Shown here: positions 1 to 8,116 of the stretch, piece after piece
Layout: the number at the start of each line of letters is the position of its first letter
How positions within the stretch are numbered: the stretch's first letter is position 1
NCBI GenBank assembly: GCA_942493345.1
Contig: OW818695.1
Coordinates: forward strand, 1,798,001 to 1,862,000
DNA from: GWE2-42-39 sp942493345
Lineage (GTDB): Bacteria > Bacteroidota > Bacteroidia > Bacteroidales > Prolixibacteraceae
Length of the DNA stretch: 64,000 nt
Direction of reading: 5' to 3'
Made by a program: the position numbers and the translations under genes
The notes under the pieces: generated by a model
What the model was told of the DNA's origin: nothing
Databases searched by the model: none
What the model saw: the letters and a program-made list of their open reading frames with translations, nothing else

Positions 1-655
1 GAGAGGCTTTTTCTTCTGGCTCTGTTTCTTTTTCAGTTTCCGCTTTTTTATCGAGCTGATTAAATAGTTTCCGGTAAAAAATAAGGATTGAAAAAATTCC
101 AACCGTTATCGACGAATCGGCAATATTAAATACAGGCCTGAAAAACAGGAAGTCGTTGCCACCAAAAAAGGGGAGCCACTCGGGATACCGCCCCTGAATT
201 AGCGGGAAATAAAACATGTCGACCACTCGTCCATGCAGAAAAGTACCATAACCTCCTTCGTCGGGAAAAAGGGTGGCCACATGTCCGTAGCTGTCGTTGA
301 AAATAAGTCCGTAAAAAGCGCTGTCGATAATGTTCCCGATTGCTCCCGCAAAAATGAGCGAAATACAAGCGATAAAACCCATCGGGAGTTCTTTTTTTAT
401 CAGCTTCAGCAAATACCAGCCAATGGCAACAACAGCCAGAATACGAAATACGCTTAAAAATATTTTGCCGTACTGCCCGGCAAATTCAAATCCAAATGCC
501 ATTCCGTTGTTTTCCACAAAATGGATGATAAACCAGTTGCCAATTACCGAAAATTCGTCGCCCAGCGCCATATTTGTTTTGATCCAAATTTTCAGAACCT
601 GGTCGGCAACCAATATCAGTGTAACAATCAGTATCGATTTTGTAAGTTTTGACAT
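1..655 (-). CDS. lspA: Lipoprotein signal peptidase (signal peptidase II), 3' end cut by window
   Basis: Inner-membrane aspartyl protease that removes signal peptides from diacylated prolipoproteins. The frame from the ATG at 655 gives MSKLTKS..., an early DQ pair (residues 18-19), NNGMAFG (about 49-55), GNIID with catalytic Asp near 111, and GRVVDMF with the second catalytic Asp near 146, all LspA signatures. The reading frame runs off the left edge through a Lys/Glu-rich tail (KKAETEKETEPEEKAS), so the C-terminus is missing. It lies downstream of the DksA/TraR-like gene and ileS on the same strand, an order I know as common in Bacteroidota. The many exported lipoproteins in this window are its expected substrates. 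Confidence 0.93.
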   Translation of the reverse strand, partial: MSKLTKSILIVTLILVADQVLKIWIKTNMALGDEFSVIGNWFIIHFVENNGMAFGFEFAGQYGKIFLSVFRILAVVAIGWYLLKLIKKELPMGFIACISLIFAGAIGNIIDSAFYGLIFNDSYGHVATLFPDEGGYGTFLHGRVVDMFYFPLIQGRYPEWLPFFGGNDFLFFRPVFNIADSSITVGIFSILIFYRKLFNQLDKKAETEKETEPEEKAS

Positions 656-733
656 ATCTTTTCTATTAAAAAAAATGATTGAAAGAATTGTTCCTTTCAA
701 CCATTTTGAACGTTATGGTTCTGCCAGAAGAAA

Positions 734-1111
734 TTAAGCCTGACTGTTTTTTGCATCAATACTTAAAGTCGCATGAGGTACCGCACGCAACCTTTCTTTC
801 GAAATCAGCTTGCCGGTTTCGCGGCAAATTCCGTAGGTTTTGTTTTCGATACGAACCAAAGCAGCTTGAAGATATTGAATAAACTTCAATTGACGTTGAG
901 CCAGTTTCCCGGCTTCTTCTTTCGACAAGGTTGCAGCGCCTTCTTCCAGTACCTTAAATGTTGGAGAAGTGTCCTGGGTATCGTTTCCGTCTCCATGCGT
1001 AATTGAGTTACGATAAATTTCGTAATCTTTCTGTGCTTTGTCCAGCTTTTTAAGGATCAGTTCCTTAAATTCAGCCAGTTCGCTGTCTGAGTATCTGTTT
1101 TTTTCTGTCAT
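734..1111 (-). CDS. DksA/TraR-family transcriptional regulator lacking a full zinc finger
   Basis: A 125-residue protein with a long helical N-terminal half and a C-terminal DksA/TraR-like segment (YGICRETGKLISKERLRAVPHA). DksA-type proteins bind the RNA polymerase secondary channel and usually have a four-Cys zinc finger. Here only one Cys (in GICRETG) remains, so the finger cannot bind zinc in the usual way. The RL..VP.A core that follows the finger in the family is kept. It sits between ileS and lspA on the same strand, with 78 bases to lspA. Family assignment is solid; the effect on transcription is inferred. Confidence 0.85.
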   Translation of the reverse strand: MTEKNRYSDSELAEFKELILKKLDKAQKDYEIYRNSITHGDGNDTQDTSPTFKVLEEGAATLSKEEAGKLAQRQLKFIQYLQAALVRIENKTYGICRETGKLISKERLRAVPHATLSIDAKNSQA

Positions 1112-1225
1112 AGCCCAAAGTATTAAATTTATCGAAACAGGGCAGCAGTTTGCTGCTCAATCCATGCGTCTAAATTTATAAAAATATTTTGAATACATAT
1201 ACGTCAAAAAACATTCCTTCTGTGC

Positions 1226-4200
1226 CTATAAAGTTTGCTTTTCCACGCTTATCCGTGCCAATACATCGGCATCAATCTCCACTTCTTTTGCCTTGTCGCC
1301 GGAAAGTTCATCAACCATAACAAGTTCGGCTGCGAGAGTTTGGTTGCAAATATAGTTTTTATAACTCTGAATAGCTTCATTGAAGGCCTCATGTTTCTGA
1401 ATTTTTATTTTCACGCGGTCGGTCACTTCAAAGTCGCTCTCTTTGCGTATGTTCTGAATTTTGTTGATAAACTCACGGGCAATCCCTTCCATCTTGAGTT
1501 CTTCTGTAATATTGATGTCCAGTGCGATTGTTATTCCGCCTTCGCTGGCAACCAGCCATCCAGGAATATCTTCGGTCATAATTTCAACATCTTCCAGCGT
1601 AAGTTCAACCGGCTCATCGGCAATAACAAGCTGGAGGCTGCCTGTTTTTTCAAGGCCTGCAATTTCCGATTGTCCGAACTGGGCAACAGCACCGGCAATT
1701 TGTTTCATTATTTTGCCGTATTTCGGGCCCAGTGTTTTGAAATTGGGTTTTATTTTCTTTTTAATAATTCCTTCTGAATCGGTAATGAATTCAATTTCTT
1801 TCACGTTCACCTCCGATAAAACAATTTCTTTCACTGCATCAAACTGTTCCTGAAAGTGAGGGTTCAGTACCGGCACCATGATTTTTGCAAGCGGCTGGCG
1901 AACTTTCAGCTTTTCTTTCCGGCGAAGTCCTAAAATCATCGACGATGCTTTCTGTGCAATGTCCATTTTTTCTTCCAGTTTCTTGTCAATCAGACTTTCA
2001 TCGGCGACAGGGAAGTTGGCCAGGTGAACACTCTGGTCGGTTTCTTTTCCGGTTATTTTATTCAAATCAGTGTAAATCAGGTCGGAGAAAAACGGAGCCA
2101 TCGGGGCTGACAGTTTTGCCACTGTTTCCAAACAAGTGTACAACGTTTGGTAAGCCGAAATTTTATCCTGATCGTATTTGCCACCCCAGTAACGTTTGCG
2201 GCTCAGGCGAACAAACCAGTTGCTCAGGTTTTCGGTCACAAATTCTGAAATGGCACGTCCGGCGCGGGTTGGCTCGTAACTTTCGAGGCTTTCGCCAACT
2301 TCTTTTACCAGCGTGTTCAGCAACGAAAGAATCCAGCGGTCAAGTTCGGGGCGTTGAGCCACCGGCACTTCGGCTTCGCTGTATTTAAACCTGTCGATAT
2401 TGGCATACAATGCGAAAAAGCTATAAGTATTATAAAGGGTCCCGAAGAATTTGCGTTTTACTTCGTCCACCCCATTGATGTCAAATTTCAGGTTATCCCA
2501 CGGTTGCGAGTTGGTCAGCATGTACCAGCGCAGCGGGTCGGAACCATATTTTTCGATGGTTTCGAACGGATCGACAGCATTGCCCAAACGTTTCGACATT
2601 TTATTGCCGTTTTTGTCGAGAACCAACCCGTTGGAAATAATATTTTTAAAGGCAACCGATTCGTCAATCATGGTTGCAATGGTGTGTAACGTAAAAAACC
2701 AGCCGCGAGTTTGGTCAACTCCTTCAGCAATAAAATCGGCAGGGAAAAGCCCCTCCCATACCCTCCCCGAAGGGGAGGATTCTGGCACATTTTTCAACGT
2801 CTCTCTAATAAATCCGAGGACTTTCTCTATATCACTATATATTTCCTCGTTACTAATTCGAATTACCTTAAATCCCAGTTTTTCAAGTATTTCTGTTCGT
2901 TGTTGATCAGAAACTTGTACTTCTGGAACAGAATGTATTTTGCCATCGACTTCAACAATCAATTTTTTAGACAAACAAACAAAATCTGCAATAAACCGGT
3001 CGATGATATGTTGCCTTCTGAATTTATACCCTTCCAAATCTTTTCGCCGAAGATTATTCCATAAGATTGTCTCTGCTTCTGTAGGATTTTTCTTTTGTTT
3101 TTCTGCCAATTCTTTTAATAACCCATAAAGAGCCTTATCCGCAGTCTGATACATCAGAGCGTGTTCTCCCCCTTGGGGGGAGTTAGAGGGGGCTTTCGGG
3201 GGGAGGCTTGTTTCAAACGGGTAATGATGCTGGGCATACGGCATGGCACCCGAATCGAACCAAACGTCAATCAGGTCGGTTTCGCGGTACATTTTTTCGC
3301 CGGAAGAAGAAACCAGCACAATCCCGTCGACATACGGACGGTGCAGATCGATCTTACCGTAATTTTCTTTCGAATATTCGCCGGCCACAAAACCGTCGAA
3401 AATATTTTTCTCCATCACACCGGCGTCAACCGCTTTGCCGATTTCGGCCATCAGTTCTTCCATCGAACCAATACATTTTTCTTCCGAACCGTCTTCGGTG
3501 CGCCAGATGGGCAGCGGGGTTCCCCAGAAACGCGAACGGCTCAGGTTCCAGTCGACCAGATTTTCGAGCCAGTTGCCAAAACGCCCGGTCCCGGTCGATT
3601 GCGGTTTCCAGTTGATGGTATTATTCAGTGCAATCAGTTTGTCTTTTACAGCGGTAGTGCGGATGAACCACGAATCAAGCGGATAATATAAAACCGGCTT
3701 GTCAGTGCGCCAGCAATGCGGATAGCTGTGCACGTGTTTTTCAATTTTGAAAACTTTGTTTTGCGTTTTCAGCATCACGGCAATATCCACATCAATCGTC
3801 GGATCGTTTTCCGACAGACTTTCGTCGTATTCGTTTTTCACATATCTTCCGGCAAAAGCAGAATATGTTTCCTGATTTACAAAATTGGCAACAAAATCAT
3901 CCTGCATATTTTTCACCAGGAACAACCGGCCCGATTTATCGACCATCGGTTGCTTTTTGCCTTCCTTATCGATGACCATCAACGGAACAATTCCGTTTTG
4001 TTTGGCAACCCGATCGTCATCGGCTCCGAAAGTCGGGGCGATGTGAACAATCCCGGTTCCATCTTCCGTAGTAACAAAATCGCCGGTAATGACACGGAAT
4101 GCATCGCCATCGGGTTTTACCCAGTCGATGAGTTGTTCGTAGCTGATGCCTTCCAGCTCGGTTCCTTTGTATTCACCCGACATCTGGAAAGGTATTTTTT

Positions 4201-5107
4201 TGTCGCCCGCCTGGTATGCGCCAAAATCGAGCGTTGCATTTTCAGGATTGAAATGGGCGTTTACCAGTTCTTTGGCAACAACCAAAGTGACCGGAACCCC
4301 GGAATACGGATTGTATGTTTTTACTTTTACATAGCTGATTTTCGGGCCTACACAAAGCGCTGTGTTCGAAGGCAATGTCCACGGAGTGGTGGTCCATGCA
4401 AGAATGTACAAATCGGTATCGACCCCTTCGAAAAGGAATTCCGATTTGGCATCGCGGATTACTTTGAACTGGGCGACTGCCGTGGTGTCTTTCACATCGC
4501 GGTAACAACCCGGCTGGTTCAGTTCGTGCGAACTCAACCCGGTTCCGGCAGCAGGTGAATAAGGCTGAATGGTGTATCCTTTGTAAAGCAGTCCTTTGTT
4601 GTAAAGCTGCTTCAGCAACCACCAGAGCGTTTCGATGTAACGGTTGTCGTAGGTGATGTACGGATCGTCCATATTGACCCAATAGCCCATCTGACGGGTC
4701 AGTTCTTCCCACTCGCGGGTATATTTCATGACCTCTTTGCGGCAGGCAGCATTGTACTCTTCAACTGTAATTTTTGTGCCGATGTCTTCCTTGGTAATTC
4801 CCAGTGATTTTTCAACGCTGAGTTCCACCGGCAAACCGTGTGTGTCCCATCCGGCTTTGCGGTGAACGCGATAGCCTTTCATGGTTTTGTAGCGGCAGAA
4901 AGTATCTTTTATGGCGCGGGCCATCACGTGGTGAATACCCGGCATTCCGTTAGCAGAAGGCGGCCCTTCATAAAAAACAAAAGTTTCATGCCCTTCGCGG
5001 GTCGAGATACTTTTATGAAACGTGTCGTCGTCTTCCCATCTTTTCAATACTTCTTTATTGATCTGGGATAAATCTAACTGCTTGTATTCGCGGAATTTAT
5101 CGCTCAT
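1226..5107 (-). CDS. ileS: Isoleucyl-tRNA synthetase with embedded DUF559 nuclease domain
   Basis: Charges tRNA-Ile. The class I signature HIGH appears as GIHH near residue 55 and KMSKS as NKMSKRLGN, with the editing insert and anticodon domain in normal order. I start it at the ATG at 5107 (MSDKFREYKQ), because the upstream in-frame ATG at 5146 lies inside a promoter -7 element. The protein is 1293 residues; without residues 633-786 it would be 1139, about the usual size for this phylum. Those 154 residues sit between DVWFDSGAMPYA..HYPFE and FPADFIAEGVDQTRGWFF and contain a DUF559 nuclease flanked by low-complexity Pro/Ser/Gly stretches. The frame is open across the insertion, so the enzyme must tolerate it if no second ileS exists. 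Confidence 0.95.
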   Translation of the reverse strand: MSDKFREYKQLDLSQINKEVLKRWEDDDTFHKSISTREGHETFVFYEGPPSANGMPGIHHVMARAIKDTFCRYKTMKGYRVHRKAGWDTHGLPVELSVEKSLGITKEDIGTKITVEEYNAACRKEVMKYTREWEELTRQMGYWVNMDDPYITYDNRYIETLWWLLKQLYNKGLLYKGYTIQPYSPAAGTGLSSHELNQPGCYRDVKDTTAVAQFKVIRDAKSEFLFEGVDTDLYILAWTTTPWTLPSNTALCVGPKISYVKVKTYNPYSGVPVTLVVAKELVNAHFNPENATLDFGAYQAGDKKIPFQMSGEYKGTELEGISYEQLIDWVKPDGDAFRVITGDFVTTEDGTGIVHIAPTFGADDDRVAKQNGIVPLMVIDKEGKKQPMVDKSGRLFLVKNMQDDFVANFVNQETYSAFAGRYVKNEYDESLSENDPTIDVDIAVMLKTQNKVFKIEKHVHSYPHCWRTDKPVLYYPLDSWFIRTTAVKDKLIALNNTINWKPQSTGTGRFGNWLENLVDWNLSRSRFWGTPLPIWRTEDGSEEKCIGSMEELMAEIGKAVDAGVMEKNIFDGFVAGEYSKENYGKIDLHRPYVDGIVLVSSSGEKMYRETDLIDVWFDSGAMPYAQHHYPFETSLPPKAPSNSPQGGEHALMYQTADKALYGLLKELAEKQKKNPTEAETILWNNLRRKDLEGYKFRRQHIIDRFIADFVCLSKKLIVEVDGKIHSVPEVQVSDQQRTEILEKLGFKVIRISNEEIYSDIEKVLGFIRETLKNVPESSPSGRVWEGLFPADFIAEGVDQTRGWFFTLHTIATMIDESVAFKNIISNGLVLDKNGNKMSKRLGNAVDPFETIEKYGSDPLRWYMLTNSQPWDNLKFDINGVDEVKRKFFGTLYNTYSFFALYANIDRFKYSEAEVPVAQRPELDRWILSLLNTLVKEVGESLESYEPTRAGRAISEFVTENLSNWFVRLSRKRYWGGKYDQDKISAYQTLYTCLETVAKLSAPMAPFFSDLIYTDLNKITGKETDQSVHLANFPVADESLIDKKLEEKMDIAQKASSMILGLRRKEKLKVRQPLAKIMVPVLNPHFQEQFDAVKEIVLSEVNVKEIEFITDSEGIIKKKIKPNFKTLGPKYGKIMKQIAGAVAQFGQSEIAGLEKTGSLQLVIADEPVELTLEDVEIMTEDIPGWLVASEGGITIALDINITEELKMEGIAREFINKIQNIRKESDFEVTDRVKIKIQKHEAFNEAIQSYKNYICNQTLAAELVMVDELSGDKAKEVEIDADVLARISVEKQTL
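2747..2778 (+). repeat. GC-rich palindromic repeat, left end of ileS insertion
   Basis: Starts AAGCCCCTCCC and contains the palindrome CCTCCCCGAAGGGGAGG. Same family as copies at 3166, 11795, 11885, 12658 and 12867. Confidence 0.75.
2750..3211 (-). mobile_element. In-frame DUF559/Vsr-like nuclease insertion element inside ileS
   Basis: The 462-base insert (154 codons exactly) begins with TSLPPKAPSNSPQGGE and ends with SSPSGRVWEG, both translations of GC-rich palindromic DNA. Its centre is a recognisable DUF559 domain: KNPTEAETILW, then YKFRRQHIIDRFIADF, then the PD-(D/E)XK-like core KKLIVEVDGKIH, then GFKVIRISNEEI. A Met at 3154 (MYQTADKALYG) could start a free-standing nuclease. The ends are inverted relatives of each other: AAGCCCCTCCC at 2747 and, on the other strand, AAGCCTCCCCC from 3209. 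I infer an element that inserted in frame; a target-site duplication cannot be read with confidence. It could instead be an old domain fusion fixed in this lineage. Confidence 0.8.
3166..3209 (-). repeat. GC-rich palindromic repeat, right end of ileS insertion
   Basis: Read on the minus strand it starts AAGCCTCCCCCCGAAAG, continues GCCCCCTCTAACTCC and ends in a palindrome CTCCCCCCAAGGGGGAG. It is inverted relative to the copy at 2747, so the pair brackets the nuclease domain. Confidence 0.75.
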
Positions 5108-5143
5108 CGGAAATTGATTTTTATGCCTTGATTTTAAAATGTG

Positions 5144-5151
5144 CAAATATA
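5144..5151 (-). promoter_or_regulatory. Promoter -7 element of ileS (TATATTTG)
   Basis: A perfect TAnnTTTG match on the minus strand. Transcription would start near 5137, which places the upstream in-frame ATG at 5146 outside the mRNA and supports translation from 5107. No clear TTTG lies 19-21 bases upstream. Confidence 0.5.
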
Positions 5152-5198
5152 GAAAAAATGAAAGGATAATTTTAGAGTTAATGAGGTTTTATAAGTTA

Positions 5199-5229
5199 TT
5201 GAACAGCAAAACTCTTCGTTAATATTTTG
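5199..5229 (+). promoter_or_regulatory. Possible promoter for the orphan gene
   Basis: TTG at 5199 and TATTTTG at 5223, separated by 21 bases. This resembles the -33/-7 pattern with one base missing from the -7 element. Confidence 0.3.
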
Positions 5230-5276
5230 TAGATTAGCAAATCAGTTTTCATGAATTTTCACGTTAAAAAAGTCAA

Positions 5277-6875
5277 ATGAATTTTAAAGATATAGACTGG
5301 GCTCGAATTGAAAAAGATTCAAAGAATGTATTTGAATATTATAGAACCCGCCCTTTCAAGTCAATTAAAGATTTTAAAAATGATGAGTTAAAAGTTTACG
5401 CGGAAAAACATAGAATTGAATACAATGAAGTCTTAAACTTGCTTCAAAGAGGGGAAACCCAGGGAGAAGAAAATGTAAGAAATGAACTGAAAGAGAGAAG
5501 TATAATTTCAGCAGAAGCTGGGAAATATTATTTGTTTCAAATTACCACAATCGATAATATTGAGCTTGAATATTATTATAACGACACATATAAGTCTTTC
5601 TTTCAAAAAGGATGTATTACCAAACATGATCCAGAGATAATAATATCAATAGGTAAGATTATTGGTGAATATATATTTGCATGGCAGCAAGTTCTAAAAA
5701 ATCATGAATTTTTTGAGCCTCTTTTTATTCCAAAAGTTAAAGAAATTGAAAATGAACCATTTAACCATGCACCTTATCCCTGTCATAACGTTAAGGTAAT
5801 CGGATTACCTGATACGATGCAAAAAGCTAAAGACTTTGGTCGAACCTTAATCAAGCTAAATAGAACCCTCGTTGCGAAGAAATCAGAACTTTTAAAAAGT
5901 GATTTTAGAAGTTTATTTCGATTATTTAACTATTCTCTAATACCCGAAATAAGAAATCAGATTTATGACTTCCTTCAGGAAACAGTCAATAATACAGACA
6001 ACGGAGTTTATGAAAAATATTCATGGAGTTACCAGCATCTGGAAGAAGATTTGGATAATTGTTTAACCATTTTGGAAGAGTTTAAAAATGAGGGAATTTT
6101 TGAAATTGACATGAGTTCCTTCCCTGAATACCGTTACCATAGAGAAAATTGGTTTAAAATACTTCAAGAAGAATTCGCTCTAGTAAAAACTGCCTTTTCC
6201 TTCATTACTCAAACAAACAAAGAAGATTCGTTTAAAAAACTTGTAAAAACAATAGCCCAAAGTATTATTGAAATTATTCAGCATCCGGAAGACTATGCGA
6301 TTTATAAAAAACATTTTGAAGGAAAGGAAAATAAAGAAAGAGAAAACAGAAGAACATCTCATATTCATCATAAACTGAATGACAAATTAAAACCTTATTT
6401 TTCTTCCCATGTTCAACATCCAATCGGTCAATCAAAAGAAAGGAAAAGTTCTGGCACGGTTGATTTTGCAATCTTCTTTGCTAATACATTTTTAACAATC
6501 GGAGAAGCTGTAAATACTATTGGATCAAATGATAATGATATAATTAAGAATATTAAAGAACATTTAGACAAACTCACAGATAATTATAATACGTCGAAAA
6601 TTGACACATTACTATCCTTTGTCTATTATGAAGAAAATGGCTCTGGCAAATCAAACTTTTTCGGCAGTTTTAAAAACTATTATAACCATCTTAAAGAATA
6701 TGCCCCAAGTGGTTATAGTTGTATTGATGTAAAAGAAGTAACATCAGAATATGAAACAAAACATAGTTCAATTAAAATATTAAAATCAACTCATTCTTAT
6801 TCAAATAATGACGAAGACCTGTTCAATGTTTATCACTTTTATATCGATTTCTCAGAAAATAAAATTCAAATTTAA
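5277..6875 (+). CDS. Orphan protein of unknown function, AT-rich
   Basis: I do not recognise this 532-residue protein. It is visibly richer in A and T than its neighbours and stands alone on the plus strand between ileS and metF, with which it ends convergently (stops overlap by 4 bases). The N-terminal third is Lys/Glu/Tyr-rich, with no signal peptide or membrane span. Around residues 365-420 it reads LKPYFSSHVQHPIG...SGTVDFAIFFAN...TIGEAVN, faintly like the 'G.vDF.i....iGEak' core of PD-(D/E)XK nuclease domains in defence and effector proteins. However, the final Lys is Val-Asn here, so this is only a hint. A 9-codon ORF at 5251 overlaps its start by ATGA. Composition and isolation suggest recent acquisition. 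Confidence 0.7.
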   Translation: MNFKDIDWARIEKDSKNVFEYYRTRPFKSIKDFKNDELKVYAEKHRIEYNEVLNLLQRGETQGEENVRNELKERSIISAEAGKYYLFQITTIDNIELEYYYNDTYKSFFQKGCITKHDPEIIISIGKIIGEYIFAWQQVLKNHEFFEPLFIPKVKEIENEPFNHAPYPCHNVKVIGLPDTMQKAKDFGRTLIKLNRTLVAKKSELLKSDFRSLFRLFNYSLIPEIRNQIYDFLQETVNNTDNGVYEKYSWSYQHLEEDLDNCLTILEEFKNEGIFEIDMSSFPEYRYHRENWFKILQEEFALVKTAFSFITQTNKEDSFKKLVKTIAQSIIEIIQHPEDYAIYKKHFEGKENKERENRRTSHIHHKLNDKLKPYFSSHVQHPIGQSKERKSSGTVDFAIFFANTFLTIGEAVNTIGSNDNDIIKNIKEHLDKLTDNYNTSKIDTLLSFVYYEENGSGKSNFFGSFKNYYNHLKEYAPSGYSCIDVKEVTSEYETKHSSIKILKSTHSYSNNDEDLFNVYHFYIDFSENKIQI

Positions 6876-7825
6876 AAAGCTGCCTCAACTATTTTTCGGG
6901 TGTTGTCGGAAATTCCGTAGGTGTAAATGTGCAAACTCGGAACTTTGTTGGCTACCAGATCTTTCGACTGGTGAATAGCCCATTCGGTGCCCACCAGTTT
7001 GGCATCTGAATCGTTTTTGCATTTGGCCAGTTCGTTGGCCAGTTCCATCGGGATTTCAATACTGAAAATCTTTGGAAGTACCGTCAATTGGTTTTTCAGG
7101 TTGATGGGTTTGACGCCCGGAATAATTGGGATTGTGATTCCCATCGCCCGGCAGCGGGCAACGAAATCATAGTATTTCTGGTTGTCGAAAAACATCTGGG
7201 TCACAATGTAATCGGCGCCTGCATCCACTTTCCGTTTCAGGTTGTTCAGGTCGGTTTCAAAATTGGGTGCTTCGAAATGTTTTTCGGGATAGCCTGCCAC
7301 ACCGATGCAAAAATCGAGCGGTGCGCTGTTTTTCAGGTCTTCTTCCATGTATTTCCCGTTCCGGAGATTTACGATTTGTTCAACCAGTTCATTGGCATTC
7401 GAATGTCCGGCGGCGCTGGGAACAAAAACAGGATCGGTCTTCTGACCGTCACCGCGCAATGCCAGCACATTGTCAATTCCCATGAAATTCAGGTCGATCA
7501 GCACGTGTTCGGTTTCGCTTTTCGAGAAGCCGCCGCACAAAATATGCGGAATCACCGGAATGTTGTATTTATGCTGGATGGCAGCCGCAATGGCGACCGT
7601 GCCCGGGCGTTTCCGCACCACCCGTTTCTCGATGCTGCCGTTGGGCAGTTCCTTGTAAATCATCTCATCGCGGTGCGTGGTGATGTTGATATACTTTGGA
7701 TTGAAATCGAGCAGGTTTTCGATGGTATTGTAAATTTTGCTTGCATCGTTTCCCTTCAGCGGTGGCAGCAATTCGAACGAAAAAGCTGTTTTTTCGCTGT
7801 TTTTTATGATGTCTATAACTTTCAT
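6872..7825 (-). CDS. metF: 5,10-methylenetetrahydrofolate reductase
   Basis: A flavoprotein that reduces methylene-THF to methyl-THF, the methyl donor for MetH. The 317 residues show the family start (AFSFELLPPLKG with the catalytic Glu), NITTHRDE, LALRGD, and GADYIVTQMFFDNQKYYDF with IPIIPGVKPI. Length is normal for a bacterial MetF. It is the last gene of the sulfide-to-methionine operon, about 290 bases downstream of metH with a tiny membrane protein gene between. A simple GAGT/GTGAGTA-rich repeat touches its start codon (7826-7858). Confidence 0.95.
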   Translation of the reverse strand: MKVIDIIKNSEKTAFSFELLPPLKGNDASKIYNTIENLLDFNPKYINITTHRDEMIYKELPNGSIEKRVVRKRPGTVAIAAAIQHKYNIPVIPHILCGGFSKSETEHVLIDLNFMGIDNVLALRGDGQKTDPVFVPSAAGHSNANELVEQIVNLRNGKYMEEDLKNSAPLDFCIGVAGYPEKHFEAPNFETDLNNLKRKVDAGADYIVTQMFFDNQKYYDFVARCRAMGITIPIIPGVKPINLKNQLTVLPKIFSIEIPMELANELAKCKNDSDAKLVGTEWAIHQSKDLVANKVPSLHIYTYGISDNTRKIVEAAF

Positions 7826-7858
7826 TCGAGTCGTGAGTAATGAGTATCGAGTTGTGAG
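7826..7858. repeat. GAGTTGTGAGTA-type simple repeat before metF
   Basis: Degenerate tandem units of GAGTCGTGAGTA / ATGAGTATC / GAGTTGTGAG lie immediately before the metF ATG. A similar tract precedes the flavin reductase start at 35083. Confidence 0.5.
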
Positions 7859-7873
7859 ACCGTTTACCCGGGT

Positions 7874-8032
7874 TTATTTAAAGATGTTTTCAATTTTCTT
7901 TTGTGCCTTGCCGGCTTCGCGTTGAACCTGTTTTTCCACCGAATTATTAAAATGAAAAAACAGATCAAGTACAAACATAACAGCCATTCCCAAAAGAAAA
8001 AAGACGAACGCGTTTTTAAATGATTTTTTCAT
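7874..8032 (-). CDS. 52-residue single-pass membrane protein
   Basis: A short ORF between metH and metF on the same strand. It starts MKKSFKNAF, continues with one hydrophobic span (VFFLLGMAVMFVLDLFFHF), then a charged tail (VEKQVQREAGKAQKKIENIFK). Not recognised as a named family. Its position and strand suggest co-transcription with the methionine genes; nothing in it indicates a role in the pathway. Could be a conserved small envelope protein. Confidence 0.6.
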   Translation of the reverse strand: MKKSFKNAFVFFLLGMAVMFVLDLFFHFNNSVEKQVQREAGKAQKKIENIFK

Positions 8033-8116
8033 ATTAATTTATCTTTTTTCCTGAATATCTTCAGTTTCATTTTATATTTTCAAGGTTTTTATCTGTAAAA
8101 ACTTTCATTTTTAAAA

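Noticed and set aside
2750..3211. Intein in ileS
   Set aside because: No Cys/Ser splice junction, no block A/B or C-terminal HN motif; ends are Pro/Ser/Gly-rich repeat translations instead.
3716..4558. 280-codon open frame on the plus strand within ileS
   Set aside because: Antisense shadow of a strongly conserved synthetase; aromatic-rich with no domain signature.
4242..4712. 156-codon minus-strand frame inside ileS
   Set aside because: Same strand but different frame from ileS; composition is Arg/His-rich as expected of a shadow.
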